64,000 nt of DNA, taken from NCBI GenBank assembly GCA_009792885.1, contig WMCF01000011.1, forward strand, positions 18,687,090-18,751,089. The letters are read 5' to 3'. The DNA comes from Eremophila alpestris peregrina. Lineage: Eukaryota; Chordata; Aves; Passeriformes; Alaudidae. The notes beneath the pieces are model-generated. The model ran no database searches and was not told where the DNA came from. It saw only the letters and a program-made list of their open reading frames with translations. Below are positions 10,145 to 23,140 of the stretch, piece by piece; position 1 is the first letter of the stretch, and each line of letters starts with the position of its first letter. The position numbers and the translations under genes were made by a program.

Positions 10145-13100
10145 CAGCACACCCACTGAACTAGAACTAAGTGAGCTGGCAGAGGAGCTTTTGTTTTGTT
10201 TAGGGGGAAAAAAATTGAACAAAAAAATGGAGCTTTGAGGGACAAAAAGTCTGCTTATGAATTTACATCAGCAGAAAATATGGGAAAATATTTTAAGTCA
10301 CGAAAGCACTTTCATTTCACAGGATCATTTCAGCTGCATCAAATGCTGATCGTTTCTGAATTGCATTTGTAGTTCAGAATTGTCTTTGAGGACGGAGGAA
10401 AAAGGAACAGAGGAGAAATGAGCTGGGCTGAAAAGCTGTTAAGTAAGCTCTTCCATCTGAGACCAAGCAAAATAAATTCAAGAAAAGCTAAATTATTTTG
10501 TGCATCTTTTGTTTCAGCCGCTAAGCTGAATGTCTCTTATTCATACAGGACAGCTTCTTTCTTTGATTAGTCATAAGAAATGGGTCTGTACACAAGTTAG
10601 GGAATTTTTGCTTGTTTTTAATCGGATGTTCCCTGCAGGTGTGTGTCAGAGTTGGACAGCAAGAGTGAGACACAGAGGCACAGGAATCTTAAAAATCAGC
10701 TCTGGACAAGGGGACAAATGTGTCCTGTCACCCTCAGACAGGATGAGCTCTGTGTTGTGTCCAGCTGAGTACTGAGGGGCTTTGGGCCATCTGCTGATGC
10801 TGCCCTGCTCTGTCTCTGCAGGCCTGGTGGAGCTGCTTGTGGAAGCACTCAGGCTCACATCCCAAATCCTCCTTGAACCTATCTATGTGTGCCATCCCAC
10901 ATGGGGATCCCGCAGTGCCAGAAGGGGGAGGGCTGTAATGCAAGGATGTTTTGGATGCACATTCAGTGATGTGACATGAAGGGCTCTGACTCCATGAGAC
11001 CATCTCTGGAGCCATATCCCAGAAATGCCTAAGAGACTCAGGCAGGGGGGAAAAGCAGCAGGAAGAGGCCATACAATGTGCCAAAGCTGCCCTGTGGATT
11101 ATGATTCTGGGTGCTTCTTCTGTTCCAGCTCTGATAGCTCTTGGTGAACTCAATGAGAATGGGAAGAGTGGTGAGGGTAGATCCATGGAATGCAGAATGG
11201 CACCCCTCTGAAGGTTCCGGGAATGCAGGGAGAGCTTAGTGCAGGGCCCAGGAGGTGAAGGAAGGACTGCCACAGTTCCAGTTCTTATTTCATGGGCATT
11301 GATGTGAGGAAAGATTCATAGTGAAAATCATGCAGGGGGATGCAGGGTACAGAGCTCTGTCAAGAGCTGTCCATGTCCTTGTCTTCATATTCACACCTTC
11401 TAGAAAAAAAGCTTTTCCTCATGGATGCAACCACATTTGGGAATAAACCCTTGGGTCTTCCAGTACAGCTTCCCCAAGTAAGGCCTCCCTCTGAGCAGGG
11501 ATTTCCGTGTGCAGGTGTATCCCTTGGGTATAATGATTTTGATCCCACAGTGTCTGGCCTCTGCTTTGTCTCTCTCTGATAATTGCTTCCCTCATGTACA
11601 TATTCCATGTAAGACACGTTGGGGGGACAGTGGCAGAGGATACGCTGGGATTTGAAGGATCCATTAACACCGATAACATTAATTACACTGCAAAACAAAG
11701 CATCCATGAAAACATATCCCATGGGATCTAAAGCAAAGATTCATTAGTTCAAGCCAAATAACTCTTCTCCAAGCTGCCTGCCAGGGAGAGCACTGTGTGA
11801 ATAGCAGCCAAAGAAAACTAAATTTAGCCTGGCCATGAGGAGCCACTGCTCCTCTCAGAGTTTGTCACCAAAGACAGACAGAGAGACTGGAACTGCTCAA
11901 GTCATCAGCACCACTGAAAGTATTAGAAAAGGTCCTGGAAAGATAAGTTACCTTTGATTTTGTATAAGGTACCTGTTGGATCAAACAGGGGCTTTAGCAT
12001 AATGCCAGGCAATTAAGCAGCATGAATCCTCAGGACACAGGTGATTGCAGCTGGAAATCAGTGCAGAGCATGAAATGCTAATGAAAGCAGAATTGCTAGA
12101 CAGGATTGAGTAACTGCTCATAACTCTTTTGCTACTGGGAAGGCATTTCCCCCTAGGAAACAGCAATCTATCCAAGACAAAATTATTTCCCAACTTTCAC
12201 CAACTAGTAGATGCTGTAAGGCTGGGAGCTGTGGATTTCTAACCTTTCCAAAGAGTTGTTATCTAAATTTTCTTCGCTGAAAGTCAGCACTTTCTCCTCA
12301 GCCATAAAAGCAGCTAATGAGGGCCTGTCTCCTCTTACATTCATGGCATTAAGAGTATCTCCTAATGGCCAGTTTCAAAGGCTTTTTTGATGGGGAGGGG
12401 AGAGGGGTAAGGATGAAATTTCTACTTTTTGTAAATTTGTGGCTGTTCTGCTTTGTCTCAGATTGTCCAGTGAGCAAAAAGGCTGAAAGTCTGGCTTGAG
12501 CTTCTATAAAAAGCTCTCCTGGAGCTGCAGAAAACAACCAGCTCTGAATTGTCGTGGCATTGAGGAGGTGTCTGCAGAAATCAGTCCCACAGGCAGAAAC
12601 ATCTCTGGGTCATACACCAGGAACACCTGGGTTACAATTCAGCTGTAGAGGGAGCATGCAGGGAAGAAGAAATCCAGGCTGCAGGTGTTTTCTCTGAGAG
12701 AAAAGCAAAAATCTCTGTTGCAAAGTTCAGTGACATCGAAGACAGGGCTCAGCCTGGGCTCGACTGAATAATTCTGGACATTTTTTTCTACAGTGCTCAG
12801 TATTAGGTGGTTGGTTGGAGAAGTTTGTTCTTTCCAGGACTCTGTCAGTGACAGAACCAATGCAGGAACTTCATTTTTCCAAAGAAAGTAAGAACTTCCT
12901 TCTCCCAAAAGAAGCTTGGCATGAGATAATGCAGGTTTTCTTTGACCCAGATATAGAGGGAGCAAAGCTGAAGGTGAAAAATGAACTAAAGCTTGGGTGG
13001 TGTGGAGTGGGCAGGAAAAGCTCTTCCAAGGCTATTTTTACCCTTTTGGCACCCACCTTTTCTTGCTGTGTGTGTGGTTCTCTGTTCTTCCTTAGAGAAG

Positions 13101-14424
13101 GAAGCTGCATGAAGATGATGGACATTCACAAAGCACTTGGAACAGCACCTACCAAAAATACCCGAGAAGGGCCAGCTGAACAGCAGCCAGATTCCTTGGA
13201 AAGTGAGGTAATGGGGAGTAAAATTAGTTGGTAATGCCACTTCTTTTTAAACAATTCTGTCTATTTTCCAGTCACCTGCTGGGATGGCTGGGGCTGAAGA
13301 TCCTCAGAAATGTTAAAAATATATTGTAACAGAAAGAGGGGCTAAGTGAGCAGGTGGGTGGATAGGGGGATGGGCAAAGCCATGCTAATCTCAAACTAGT
13401 GCAGGTGTTCTATCCATGGAAACTTGTCCTCAGAGTGCCCCAAAAGCGCTGGGTGGGAGTATTAATGGAAAGTGCAAAACAGATATGAACCATGGAACAG
13501 GCCATGGACACATTGGAGACATTTCTTCATCACAACTGAGTGGGTCCAGAGGATAAGAAGTAACTTTCATCTACAACCCCAAACAGCAGCAAACCCAGGG
13601 TGTGCTGTACCTCCGGCTGGGCAAAGCAGGTCAGAATTTCCTGTTCTGGAAGGAAGAGGGGTGCCTGGCTGAGGATGCAGAGGGTCTGCCAGCCCCTGGA
13701 TTTCATCTTGCTGTGGAAATGGATGGCAGCTGGCCATCTTCCATCTGGATACCAGTTCAATTCCTTGCTCTGCCACTTGTGCAAAGCAGGACCTGGTAGC
13801 AGGATATAAACCGTGGGGATGAGATGGCCCACCATTAAGGGCTGAAGGGACCAGAAAAGCTAAAATCCACCCAAGCCATTGTGCTTCTCATTCCCTTGTG
13901 GAGTCCTGGAAACAGCCAGGAGGAAACAAAACGCCTGGGATACTGATGGAAATTTGATAGCCTAAGTTTGGGCCATCCATAAACCAAAGTTGCTTATGCT
14001 ACCCCTTGAAAGGATTTCTGAAAGGAGAACTGTAGGAATTTGGGAGCTTTTCTGGCACTTGGGGAAGATGTATAAATGCATGACATTGCCAAAAATAGCC
14101 CAGAGGCTTTCCAAAACAAAAAGAAGCAGACTTCACTCAAGTTCACCAGGAAAGCAGAAGGGATTTTTCTGCAGGTGGGTTTGTAGTTTATGAACTCATT
14201 GGAAAGACAAAGGACTGCTGGCCCATCCATCCAGGTCAGAGCCCCTCAATACAGCTGAATACACATGAAAACGGGCTCATTTCCAGAGGCATTCACAGGG
14301 AAAAGAGGGCTTGCCTTCTCTAAGCTAAAAGTCAATTGCTTTGCAGTTTGGATCTTAAGACTTGGGGAAATTTGCCAAGAGGCTGGGAACGATCCCATAG
14401 GATAAATGCTGACGGGATTGCTAG

Positions 14425-14535
14425 ATGATCTGGGAAATACTCAGCAAACTGAGCCTCAGTTTCCCGAGTCTGAAGAGTTTCAAGCGTCGTTGGAGGCGCT
14501 GTGGGAAGCAAAGTTGCATTCGTCCTTTGTGTCAG
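14425..14535. promoter_or_regulatory. Candidate regulatory element: CpG cluster
   Basis: CpGs at TTTCCCGAGT, AAGCGTCGTT, AGGCGCTG and ATTCGTCC fall within about 70 bases of otherwise CpG-poor DNA. There is no accompanying exon signature. Interpretation as a constrained or unmethylated element is inference. Confidence 0.2.
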
Positions 14536-15824
14536 CAATTCACCATGTCTGAATAAAGGTGCAGAGGACCTTGTCTGTCCAGAAAGCCTGAGCTGCTGTG
14601 ACAACAACTTACACAAATCAAGTTCTCTGACACAGTTCTGAACAAGTGCTTGGGGTAGATTATTCCAGCTTCCCTTACTCTGCAACAATGACTAACACAA
14701 GGTTTAGGTGATCTTTAAAACAAGGCTTTCATACTGCTGTCCATGGCACTGAAACCACTGAGATTGATTGCAGATGCAGCAAGCAGCCTTGACAAATGAA
14801 TGTTCCAAGTATAAACATTTGGAAAGTCAACAAAGGTAATAAATCTGTGCAGCGTATGGGAAAAAAAGAGCTGAATAAAGGGTTTTGGGGATGTTTGGCC
14901 TGGACACCGCAGAGCTCTGACAGTTCTGGAAACAGCTATCATTATTATACATTGCTTTTGATTGCTTTATTTCATCACACGGACCCACAGGCAAAGCACG
15001 ATGTGCTGCAGTGTGCATTTAACCGGGAGATGGAAAAAAATGGGGGGGATTTTTTTTGCTCTTCTCCTGCTTGGTTTGTCTAGGAGAGCCTGCAAGATTT
15101 TTGAAACAGGATATTAGTGTCCAAGTCCCATTTTTGAACTGATCTATGAACAAAGCTGATAAGATATTGTAAATGTCCAAAGGTGCAGGCAGAGCTGCAT
15201 CCTTAGGCTTTTGGGGTGCCCAGATGGATCAGATGAACCAATTGGTATCTAATCTATGCCTTTTGGGTATCTCAAAAGCTTTCCTTCATCTCACAGCATT
15301 CTTAAGGATCCAAACTCCAGCTGACCAGAGCCTTAGCTAATTCCTGAAATCGAGGTTTGACATCTGCAGACCTGGTCTTAAACCTGCTCTGCAAACCAGG
15401 ATTTCTATGCAAGATGCAGAGGCTCAAAGATGCATATTTACAGTTCCAGTCCTTGCATCATTTCTCAGAAGTGCTCAGCCACACAGATCTCCCCAGCAGA
15501 GCCAAGGAAGAATGAAGTTGCACTTGGTAGCAGACTCCATCCTAGAAATTTAATAACATTTATTCTTATGGGCATGTCAGAAATTACAGGCTCCAATCTG
15601 GTGCTCCTGAAATCACTGGAGAGAGGACAATTAGCACTCAGCTGCCTCTGCAAGCCCAGTATTGCATTATTAAAGTCTTCTTTTCCTCTGGATTTAGGGA
15701 CAATGCCTTGCAGTCATCTCAGGGATACAAAAATCTTCAATGACAAATGTCAACAAACGGCAGAGAATTAGAGTACTTTGTTAGCGACTTGTTCCAGTTT
15801 TTATTTTGCTTCTCCCTGTTCCTC

Positions 15825-15905
15825 CCCTGTCGTCCCGCAGCCCCCACCCCCCCGCATGAGTTTCCATAGAAACGGGTTCCTCTGCATCCTCCAGCGGGAT
15901 TCAGG
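15825..15905. promoter_or_regulatory. Candidate regulatory element with RFX X-box in a CpG cluster
   Basis: GTTTCCATAGAAAC at 15,860-15,873 fits the X-box consensus bound by RFX transcription factors: two inverted GTTTCY half sites around a short spacer. It is preceded by a C-rich tract and sits among six or so CpGs in about 90 bases. RFX sites usually lie in promoters or enhancers, especially of ciliary and neuronal genes. No coding exon is recognised beside it. Confidence 0.35.
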
Positions 15906-16488
15906 CAGCAGCAGAGATTCTCAGCGTAGAGCCATTGTAAACAAAAAGGACACCTCTGTCAAAAATCAGTGTTTCACCTGAGAAAAACACGAGCAAGCTG
16001 CCACCCTGCTCGTGAAGGAGTTCGTGTTTTCTGCCCCAGCTCCAGAGTTGCTTCCCCCTGTGAAAACAGGGAGTGTGGGTGCTCACAGTGACTGACCCAC
16101 AGCCACCTGTCCAGGATGCACAGAGCAGGGTGACACTGCTGTGGCCTGGCACTGAGCACAGACATTCCCTGCAGAAGCCGGGAGCCAGCTTGGACAAGGC
16201 AAACACAGGCAGGGTTGTTCTGTGAAAACTCACCAGAGCTGGAGATGAAGCAGTCCTGTTTCCCTACAAATCCACACAGGGACACAATGGGCATTGCAGT
16301 GCCTCCAAGATTTCACCTCCCATCTCTTCATACATCTCTTAACTGGCACATTTCTGGGTTTTTTGAGACAAAGCCTGAACTTGTAATTTTATTAAATTAC
16401 GATAATTGCATTTGAGCTGGCATCTTAAACAAGGAACAAACCTGTATTGTTTTAAGTTTTAGTGTAGCACTTTAAAAAATCATTTAAT

Positions 16489-16512
16489 CATATGATATTT
16501 TTATATCATATG
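16489..16512. repeat. Perfect 10-bp inverted repeat
   Basis: CATATGATAT and ATATCATATG are exact reverse complements around a TTTT loop in an AT-rich stretch. This is a potential cruciform or an RNA stem. No function is assigned. Confidence 0.65.
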
Positions 16513-18799
16513 GATGGCTCTTGTCAAGAAACAAGCTTTATGTTTAATGTCCACATGGCCAAAGATTTGAGGTCAATAGATACTCTCACAAAATCTTTGC
16601 TGCCACTTTTCAAAGCCAACAGGACCTATACAGTGATTTTTAAAAGGAGTCTTCCCAAGCTCAGTTTATTCTGCTGTTTTATGATAACTATTCTAAGTAA
16701 CTAACACATCCACTTCCATTTCCTTTAAATGGAAGTTTCTTTCTTTTAAAAGCATCAGTTAATTGCAGTGCACTATGACATCAACCTCTGCAGACTTGAA
16801 GGCACCAGTTCATACACTGCAATACCTACAATGCACAAAGGATTCCACTAAACAAAATTAATCATGACATTCTGCCAATTATAGTAACTTCAAAGCTAAA
16901 AACTCCAGTTTTCTGGGCAATGCCAGGAATGCTTACAGGGATTGGACTCTTCACTACTTATCAGCTGCTACCATTTTCATATTTTTCACTGGGTGCAGAA
17001 ATAAGCCTTGTCTCTTAGCAGAAGATTTACATGCATGATAAATAGAAAGGGAAGGAGGAAATGAATTAATCCTGATTTGTGACTCTACTTGGAGGTCATG
17101 AGCTTGCCAAAGACATCTAACAGCATCACAAAAAAAAAAAAAAATAACCAACTCTTAAAATGCAGTCTGCCCAGAGTCCTGACCCCACCTTTTGATTTTA
17201 TTTTCTGAAATCCAATATATCCATTTGCTATTGACAGTCATTCCCTCAGAGAATGACCCTGTTATTTCAGGGAAGCCCCAGACATAAGAAATTCTAGCAG
17301 ACAGAGCCAGGTTACCCACTAGAGCTCTATGGTTTCTTTGCAGAAGGATGAATACTTCTCTCACAGAGCTGCATTTCCTGCTCTCTCTCTGCTGGTATCT
17401 CCAGCTGCCTCCAGCTACCTCCAGGTTTCTCCACAGCACTCTCCCAGACCTAATAAAGTAACTCAGCTGTAAAAATCTCATGACACACTGACAGGATGCT
17501 GCAACTGCCTTCAGCCATGGCCCCTCTAAGGGTAGAAACCCAAACCTGATTTACTCAGAATCCAGGCATGGCTGTGCTCAGAATTTTTTTTCCCATTTTC
17601 CCCCAGTTCTGTGTCTGGATGCAGACTGCTGCTCCTTCCCTAGACAATCTGCTATGTGGAGATCTCAGTTCTGTCAACCACTTGCCCTGTGTTTGTAAAC
17701 TGCAGGTAATTTCTGTTCCTCTCTCCGTGAAGGTTTTAATATTAAGATGCCAACATTTTGGTCTGGATTGACTGCTAAAAACCATTTTGGTCTGTTTTGC
17801 TAAAAAGTCATCCGCAGATGAGAGATGTGTTCTGCATTTTCATCTCCTGTGTGCCTGCCAGGTGACCTCCTTTGTTTGACAAATGCTTCCACGCGGCTCC
17901 AAGACAAGCAGAACATCCCTTTTGCTCACAGATCCCATCCTGTCTCTGAATCTTCAGCCATTGTGCCTTGCCTCCTACAATTCTTTCACTTGTTAAGGTT
18001 TTATCTCTTGATTATCCAGTTAAATTTCAAATTTCATCTGCTGCAAATTTTCCAGGACAGCTCACTCCCTTATAACATAATGATCTGGTAAAGCTGTGAC
18101 AGGCATATTTATCCAGAAGAAGCATTTGATTCCCAGGAAAGTTAATGAGCACTTCCAGTTTTGCCACAACAGCGTAATGAAAAGTACACATCCCACTGTT
18201 AAATGAGCTGAGATATGGCCATCCTGATAAGAGAACACTACAGTGCTGTTCAGCTTTCCTCAGTAATATCACAGCTAATGATCCAGTTCTTTATGAGGCT
18301 TCATTGATGTGGGAACATCCAAGACATCACCATTTTTATTTACTGGAACCTGGCCTCTCCTCCATCCTTTGCCAAGGGGTTTGCATTTCAGTGACAGCTC
18401 TAAGATCAAGCACATCCTTTATTCTCTGTAGTTGCCCCTGTTGGCCAGTGAATGCCATGATTAAAGACCATGAATCCCTTGTTACCGTGCTTTGTGGGTG
18501 GAAAGCCATAAGCTTTTACTTTACTGAGAAAACAGAATGCCAAACTTCTTTTCCCAACTACCTACTCTCATTTCCTGTTCAAATGACAAAAACCAGCACA
18601 GCATATGCAGAGCTCCCAGCTTTCCCTTTTCCTTCTCCAAGCAGGAGGGACTGCTGAGATCTTCCCTGCTCCCACCCAAGGCCATATTCACAAATGCCAC
18701 CATCACCAGACCTCATGCACATTTCACACTCTCTTCTCTATGGTTGCCCCATTCCAGGTGCCTCACTTCATTATCAGTGCCTTGGATACCTGTGGGGCC

Positions 18800-18822
18800 T
18801 TAGCATGCTTTTAACATGCTAA
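18800..18822. repeat. 8-bp inverted repeat
   Basis: TTAGCATG (18,800-18,807) and CATGCTAA (18,815-18,822) pair perfectly around a 7-base loop. This is short and could be chance. Confidence 0.4.
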
Positions 18823-19347
18823 ATCGTGATTTTGCACCTGTAATTGCACCAGAGCTGGATTGCCTTTTTGTTCCCATGTCATCTCTTTCAGTGGATTTCC
18901 TTCAAGGATGATTGCTTTGGAAGAAAGTTCATCATTATCCAGCCAGCATTTCCTCCCCATACAGAGGTTGTTCCTCCATCTCATCAGCAACAGATTTTTA
19001 TTTTTTTTTTTAAATTTTGTACAGTAGGTACTACTTTCTGGCCCAAATCAAGAACTTTGGGCAGGAAGCTGGTGCTTGCAGTCTTCTGGGGAACAGATGC
19101 AAGCATTTGGCTCTGTGTCTTGTGAAACCAAGACCTCAGGATGTATCTTGGCATCAACAAATCCATATCACTTTTTCCTCTTTAAGGAATGCCCAAGATT
19201 CAATCTAAAATACACAGCTGGCTTACAGCTTGCAGAAGGCCTTTGGTTTGAAGCATCCTGTCACACTCACTTATCACTTTTAAAACACTCACAAAACCAG
19301 CCTGCTTCCCAGACTAGCACAACAGCTTTCTCAGAGCACTTTGGGGT

Positions 19348-19377
19348 TTAATTTCAATCAAGATTCCTTGAAATTAA
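19348..19377. repeat. 10-bp inverted repeat
   Basis: TTAATTTCAA (19,348-19,357) and TTGAAATTAA (19,368-19,377) pair exactly around a 10-base loop. AT-rich and of unknown role. Confidence 0.5.
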
Positions 19378-19665
19378 TTCAAGCAAATTTCATTATTCAC
19401 GATGCTCTTTGGATTGTCACTACTGATAGTTTATACTCTGTTCAAGAGCAATAAAATACAGCTCTCTAGCTTCAGCAGTTTAGGCAGATCCCACTCCTAT
19501 CTATTTACTTTATACCATGATTACCATTTCTTGTAATTTCATTAAAGCACAGGAGGTTTGTGGGGGTGCTTTATTTTCTCTTATGATGCTGTTAAAATCT
19601 GTTCCAGAAACACAGCCTCAGAAAGATGGGTTTTTTCTTCTGGTGATTTAGTTGATGGATTTTTT

Positions 19666-19676
19666 TGCTTGCTTGC

Positions 19677-19734
<58 letters not shown>
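19666..19734. repeat. (GCTT)n followed by a 52-base poly(T) tract
   Basis: Three or so GCTT units run into an uninterrupted T run from 19,683 to 19,734. An A/T homopolymer this long is exceptional for the window and is expected to be length-variable and assembly-sensitive. On the minus strand it would read as a long poly(A), but no retrocopy was recognised beside it. Confidence 0.9.
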
Positions 19735-19736
<2 letters not shown>

Positions 19737-22430
19737 CCCTTTAACTTTAATCTGCTATAGAAGTTCTCCCAGCTCCAGGTGAAATTTCTTAACTCTCTGC
19801 CACCAGTGCTGCTGGCACACAATTATATCTTCCTTAGCCAATGTACTCCAGGGCTTTTAGAGGTCAGATATAAAAAACGATCTTCTGTCATTCTCTTCCA
19901 AACTGATTGCATTTCCTCTCTCAGATAACAGAGAACTTTTTTTAAAAAAAAACCAAAATCCCTATTTGCTTTCACTGCTTGCTGACAGCTTTCCTGGAAC
20001 TGTAGTGTCTACACTAAGTTAATTTCTTGGACAGCTGAAATCACAGCAGTTCACACCTCTCCCCCACTACTTCATTACACTGTTAAATTTTTGCTATGGC
20101 CTAACAGCCACAAAAGGCTTGTCTGGAGCCAGTGCTGGAATATCCTACAGGAACCACCCATTTTTCCTGCAAACTTCTTCCCTCTTCTGGAGGATGAGCC
20201 CTGTACCAGCAGGCAACACCCAAAAGGTTTCATTGTATTCCAAACTGCTGTAGTCTTATTGAGGGTCTGTCTCAGGCCCCCTTAAGCCTGGCTCCTGTCC
20301 CATAAATGGTTTCTGCCTATTTACTAACCCTGAAAGGATTTCACCTCCATCCATTCCCTTCTTTCCTTGAAAACCATACAAACACATGGCTTTCACAACA
20401 TTCTGCCTGAAGCTTGAGCTTCACCACCCATGCTGGATGAGGTTTACGTCCTGCTGGTTTTTGCATCTACCTCCTTTCGGCTTCATGTGTTGCTGCTTTT
20501 GCAGTTTGAAAATTAAGGGAAATTCAGGCAATCCCTACCCAAATTTCCATGACCTGCCAGTCATCTCGCACTCTCTCTGCCCTCTTCCCCAGCCACCAAA
20601 TCTCACACTCTGCTCCAAAATCTCCAGAACTTGTAGTGTTATTGCTATTTCAGGAGAAGTGGAGGAGCAAGCCCCTGATGCACAGATAAACACCCCTTCA
20701 ATGGATGAGCCACTGGAAAATCATTGTTGTGCGCCCTGTTTAACACAGATTGGAGATGCCAATTGCTGTGGACAGTCAGAAAGTGAGGTCAGATGTGAAT
20801 CACAGTGAATATGCCCAGTTATGAGAAGAAAGTTATGCCTAGGGCCAGGGAGAAAGATGAGGGAACACTGATGAGCAGAAAAAGGTCTGTGATATGTGGG
20901 ACAGAGAAGGAACAAACAGCAGACAAAACAGCAAATGCAATGGAAAGCTAGAGAACTGGAGGAAATTCCTGGTGCCAGCACCACTTTCTCTCATACAAGA
21001 GAACCTGAACAAAAGAGAAAAAGAACTTTTACCTTGGATTGACTTCCAGCATTTGTGATACTTAATGGACTGCAGATGGGCTTAGTGTTTCAATTGTTTC
21101 AAATACCTTCAAGTCATGGCCTGCCAATTCACAAAGCTATCAAGTTGACCTCTTTAGGATGAATGTAAGGACAGAGATTTCCACTCCTGTGGGAAAAAGC
21201 TATTAGACACTCTTTATTGAGGAGAATTTGACAGCTGGAGTAAAACCATTTCAGTGATGACCTTTCCCACCTGACTCCTCCTGGGGTTTTCTTTTTGAAC
21301 TTTCCACTGCCCTGCTCCCTCACAGCAGTAACACACCAGTGCCACACTGCCAGGCAGGGTCTCATCCTGCTAAACTTGCCAGAATCCTCAGCCAAGGACA
21401 CAGCAGCTTTCTGACTTCCAATTCACGGTCCCTCTTGCAGGTCTCCTCAGGACACAAAGATAACCTCTCCATCCAAACTGTGCCAGCCCAACAGCACTCT
21501 GCCAGGGAAGGTGTGCTTGTGGAGTGTCCTCCCATCTTCTGCAGCATCCCAGAACCCAGGGGTATGCAAGGAAGGACGGTGTGACCAGGAAACATCATCA
21601 GATTGCATTTATCTGCTGACAGAGACCCAGAGTGGTGGCATCATTCACATTAATGCCATGTCTATTTCTCATTCTGGGAAGCAGAGCAAACGAATTAATT
21701 GAATTTCACTGCATCACTGGCATGTAATAAACTCAGCTGATTGTTAGTCTCTCTCATAAAGACCCAGTCCCTTGAGTCAAGAGAGGACAGAGCTAAGCCT
21801 TGGGAATCAGGAAAGAAAAGGAGGTTCCTTGGATGCCACAAATCCAGAAGATACAGAAAAGACCTTACCTTTTATAGATATTTAATTTTCAATTCATAAC
21901 TGGTTAAATAATCTCTTAATTCATAACTGGTCAAATTAATCACTCTAATCAGGACCTTCTGAGTCAGAATCTCAGGAAATATCCCAGAAAGTACTGTGTA
22001 CTTCAACTCTGTCTTGCTCATTATTATTTCTCCCAAAAGAGAGGCCAATAAATGTATGGAGGAAATTCCTCACAGGAAAAAAAAAAAATAGGAAGGGGCA
22101 TGAGGTCAAATTGCAGTGTGCAGTGGTCACCACAGATCCCACAGGCCAAAATAATCTGGCACCTACTGAAACGTTTTTCACAACCTATTTTAAAATAATA
22201 CAGATATTCTTTAAGATCATATTAAAGAAAAAAGAATGGGGCAGTAGGAGCAGATCACAGCTCCTGGGAGGCTGCTGGGACTCCTCAGTCGTAAACTGTC
22301 CTGAGCCAAGCTCTGAGGGACAAGGAGGCAGATTCTGATCTAGGACTTTACACCTAGGACTGAAAAGATGGGTTGGGGCTGGAGCAAGAGTCAGGGATTT
22401 CCTCCCAAGCACCTCAGGGAGAAGAGCAGT
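19735..22430. other. Intergenic DNA, no gene recognised
   Basis: No recognisable gene. The 140-codon + frame at 20,386-20,808 has no known family features. A short tandem duplication at 21,891 is listed separately. Confidence 0.5.
21891..21945. repeat. Two-copy tandem repeat, period 27 bp
   Basis: AATTCATAACTGGT followed by YAAAT-type sequence starts at 21,891 and again at 21,918, giving two near-identical units of 27-28 bases. Confidence 0.75.
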
Positions 22431-22494
22431 AAAACAAACAAACAAACAAACAAACAAACAAACAAACAAACAAAAACAGAAAGAAAGAAAGAAA
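22431..22494. repeat. Compound microsatellite (AAAC)n-(GAAA)n
   Basis: About eleven AAAC units (22,431-22,476) are followed by four GAAA units (22,479-22,494). On the minus strand the (GTTT)n frame encodes repeated FVCLFVCL, an artefact of the repeat and not a protein. Confidence 0.95.
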
Positions 22495-22869
22495 CACCAA
22501 AATAGGAAACTGAATCTGGTGTCTCATATTATTAGCATCACCATATTTGGGTGTTAAATAAAAGAGGGAATTGCTGCAAGTGCACCATTTCATTGTTTCA
22601 AAGCATTCTTAAATGAGAGCCAGAAGTAATAGAGGAGATGTGGTTCCATTTTCAACCAGACCCTTCAAAAAACTAGCAGTTCTTAAAATAAAGGTAGTAA
22701 TTCTCAGCATGGTTTATTTACATTAGTACAAGATGGGACAAAGTTTGGGTTTTAAAATCAAACTTGACAGCTGAAGTTGTAACCTCACTTCAGCTAAGAG
22801 AGAGGGTGAAGAGCAGGATCTGCTGTCATCCAAAATCTAAATTTGGAAGGACGTGAGAGTTCACAGCAG

Positions 22870-23140
22870 GATCTGAATTGTCCCTCTGTTTGCTTATCCC
22901 CTGGCCTGCTAGAGGGTCTGGGCCAGAAACGGAATCTATCTGTTTGCTCAGGGATATCAGCAGAGAAACTGAAATTATTTATCTAGCTGCCTGGCTTATG
23001 GAGGTCTGCAGAGATCAGTACTGAACCTGAAATTGTTTGTCAGCCCATCTGTGCCTCACCAGCACAAAGACCCAGAGGGATCAGTAGAAAAATCAGGATT
23101 ATTTATCTATTCACTCTTTGGCCTGTTTGCTTTCCCAGCT
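22870..23140. repeat. Degenerate minisatellite-like tandem repeat, about 55-65 bp units
   Basis: Diverged units share a GATC-AGYA junction followed by AACTGAAATTATTTATCTA-like sequence and a GCCTGGCYT/GTTTGC segment. Recognisable unit starts lie near 22,870, 22,926, 22,965, 23,018 and 23,083. Copies differ substantially, so this is either an old minisatellite or a locally duplicated element. Unit boundaries are approximate. Confidence 0.45.

Larger units (their letters stand above)
9218..19665. other. Intergenic DNA, no gene recognised
   Basis: Ten kilobases without a recognisable gene. The longest frame, 179 codons on the minus strand at 10,734-11,273, resembles no family I know and lies in sequence that is open in several frames. 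A 15-base A run lies at 17,130-17,144. Small palindromes and two CpG clusters in this stretch are listed separately. Confidence 0.5.

Noticed and set aside
10734..11273. 179-codon minus-strand frame
   Set aside because: No recognisable domain or splice structure, and low stop density in the neighbouring frames suggests chance.
22185..22469. Minus-strand frame with repeated FVCLFVCL
   Set aside because: It is a translation of the (GTTT)n microsatellite.
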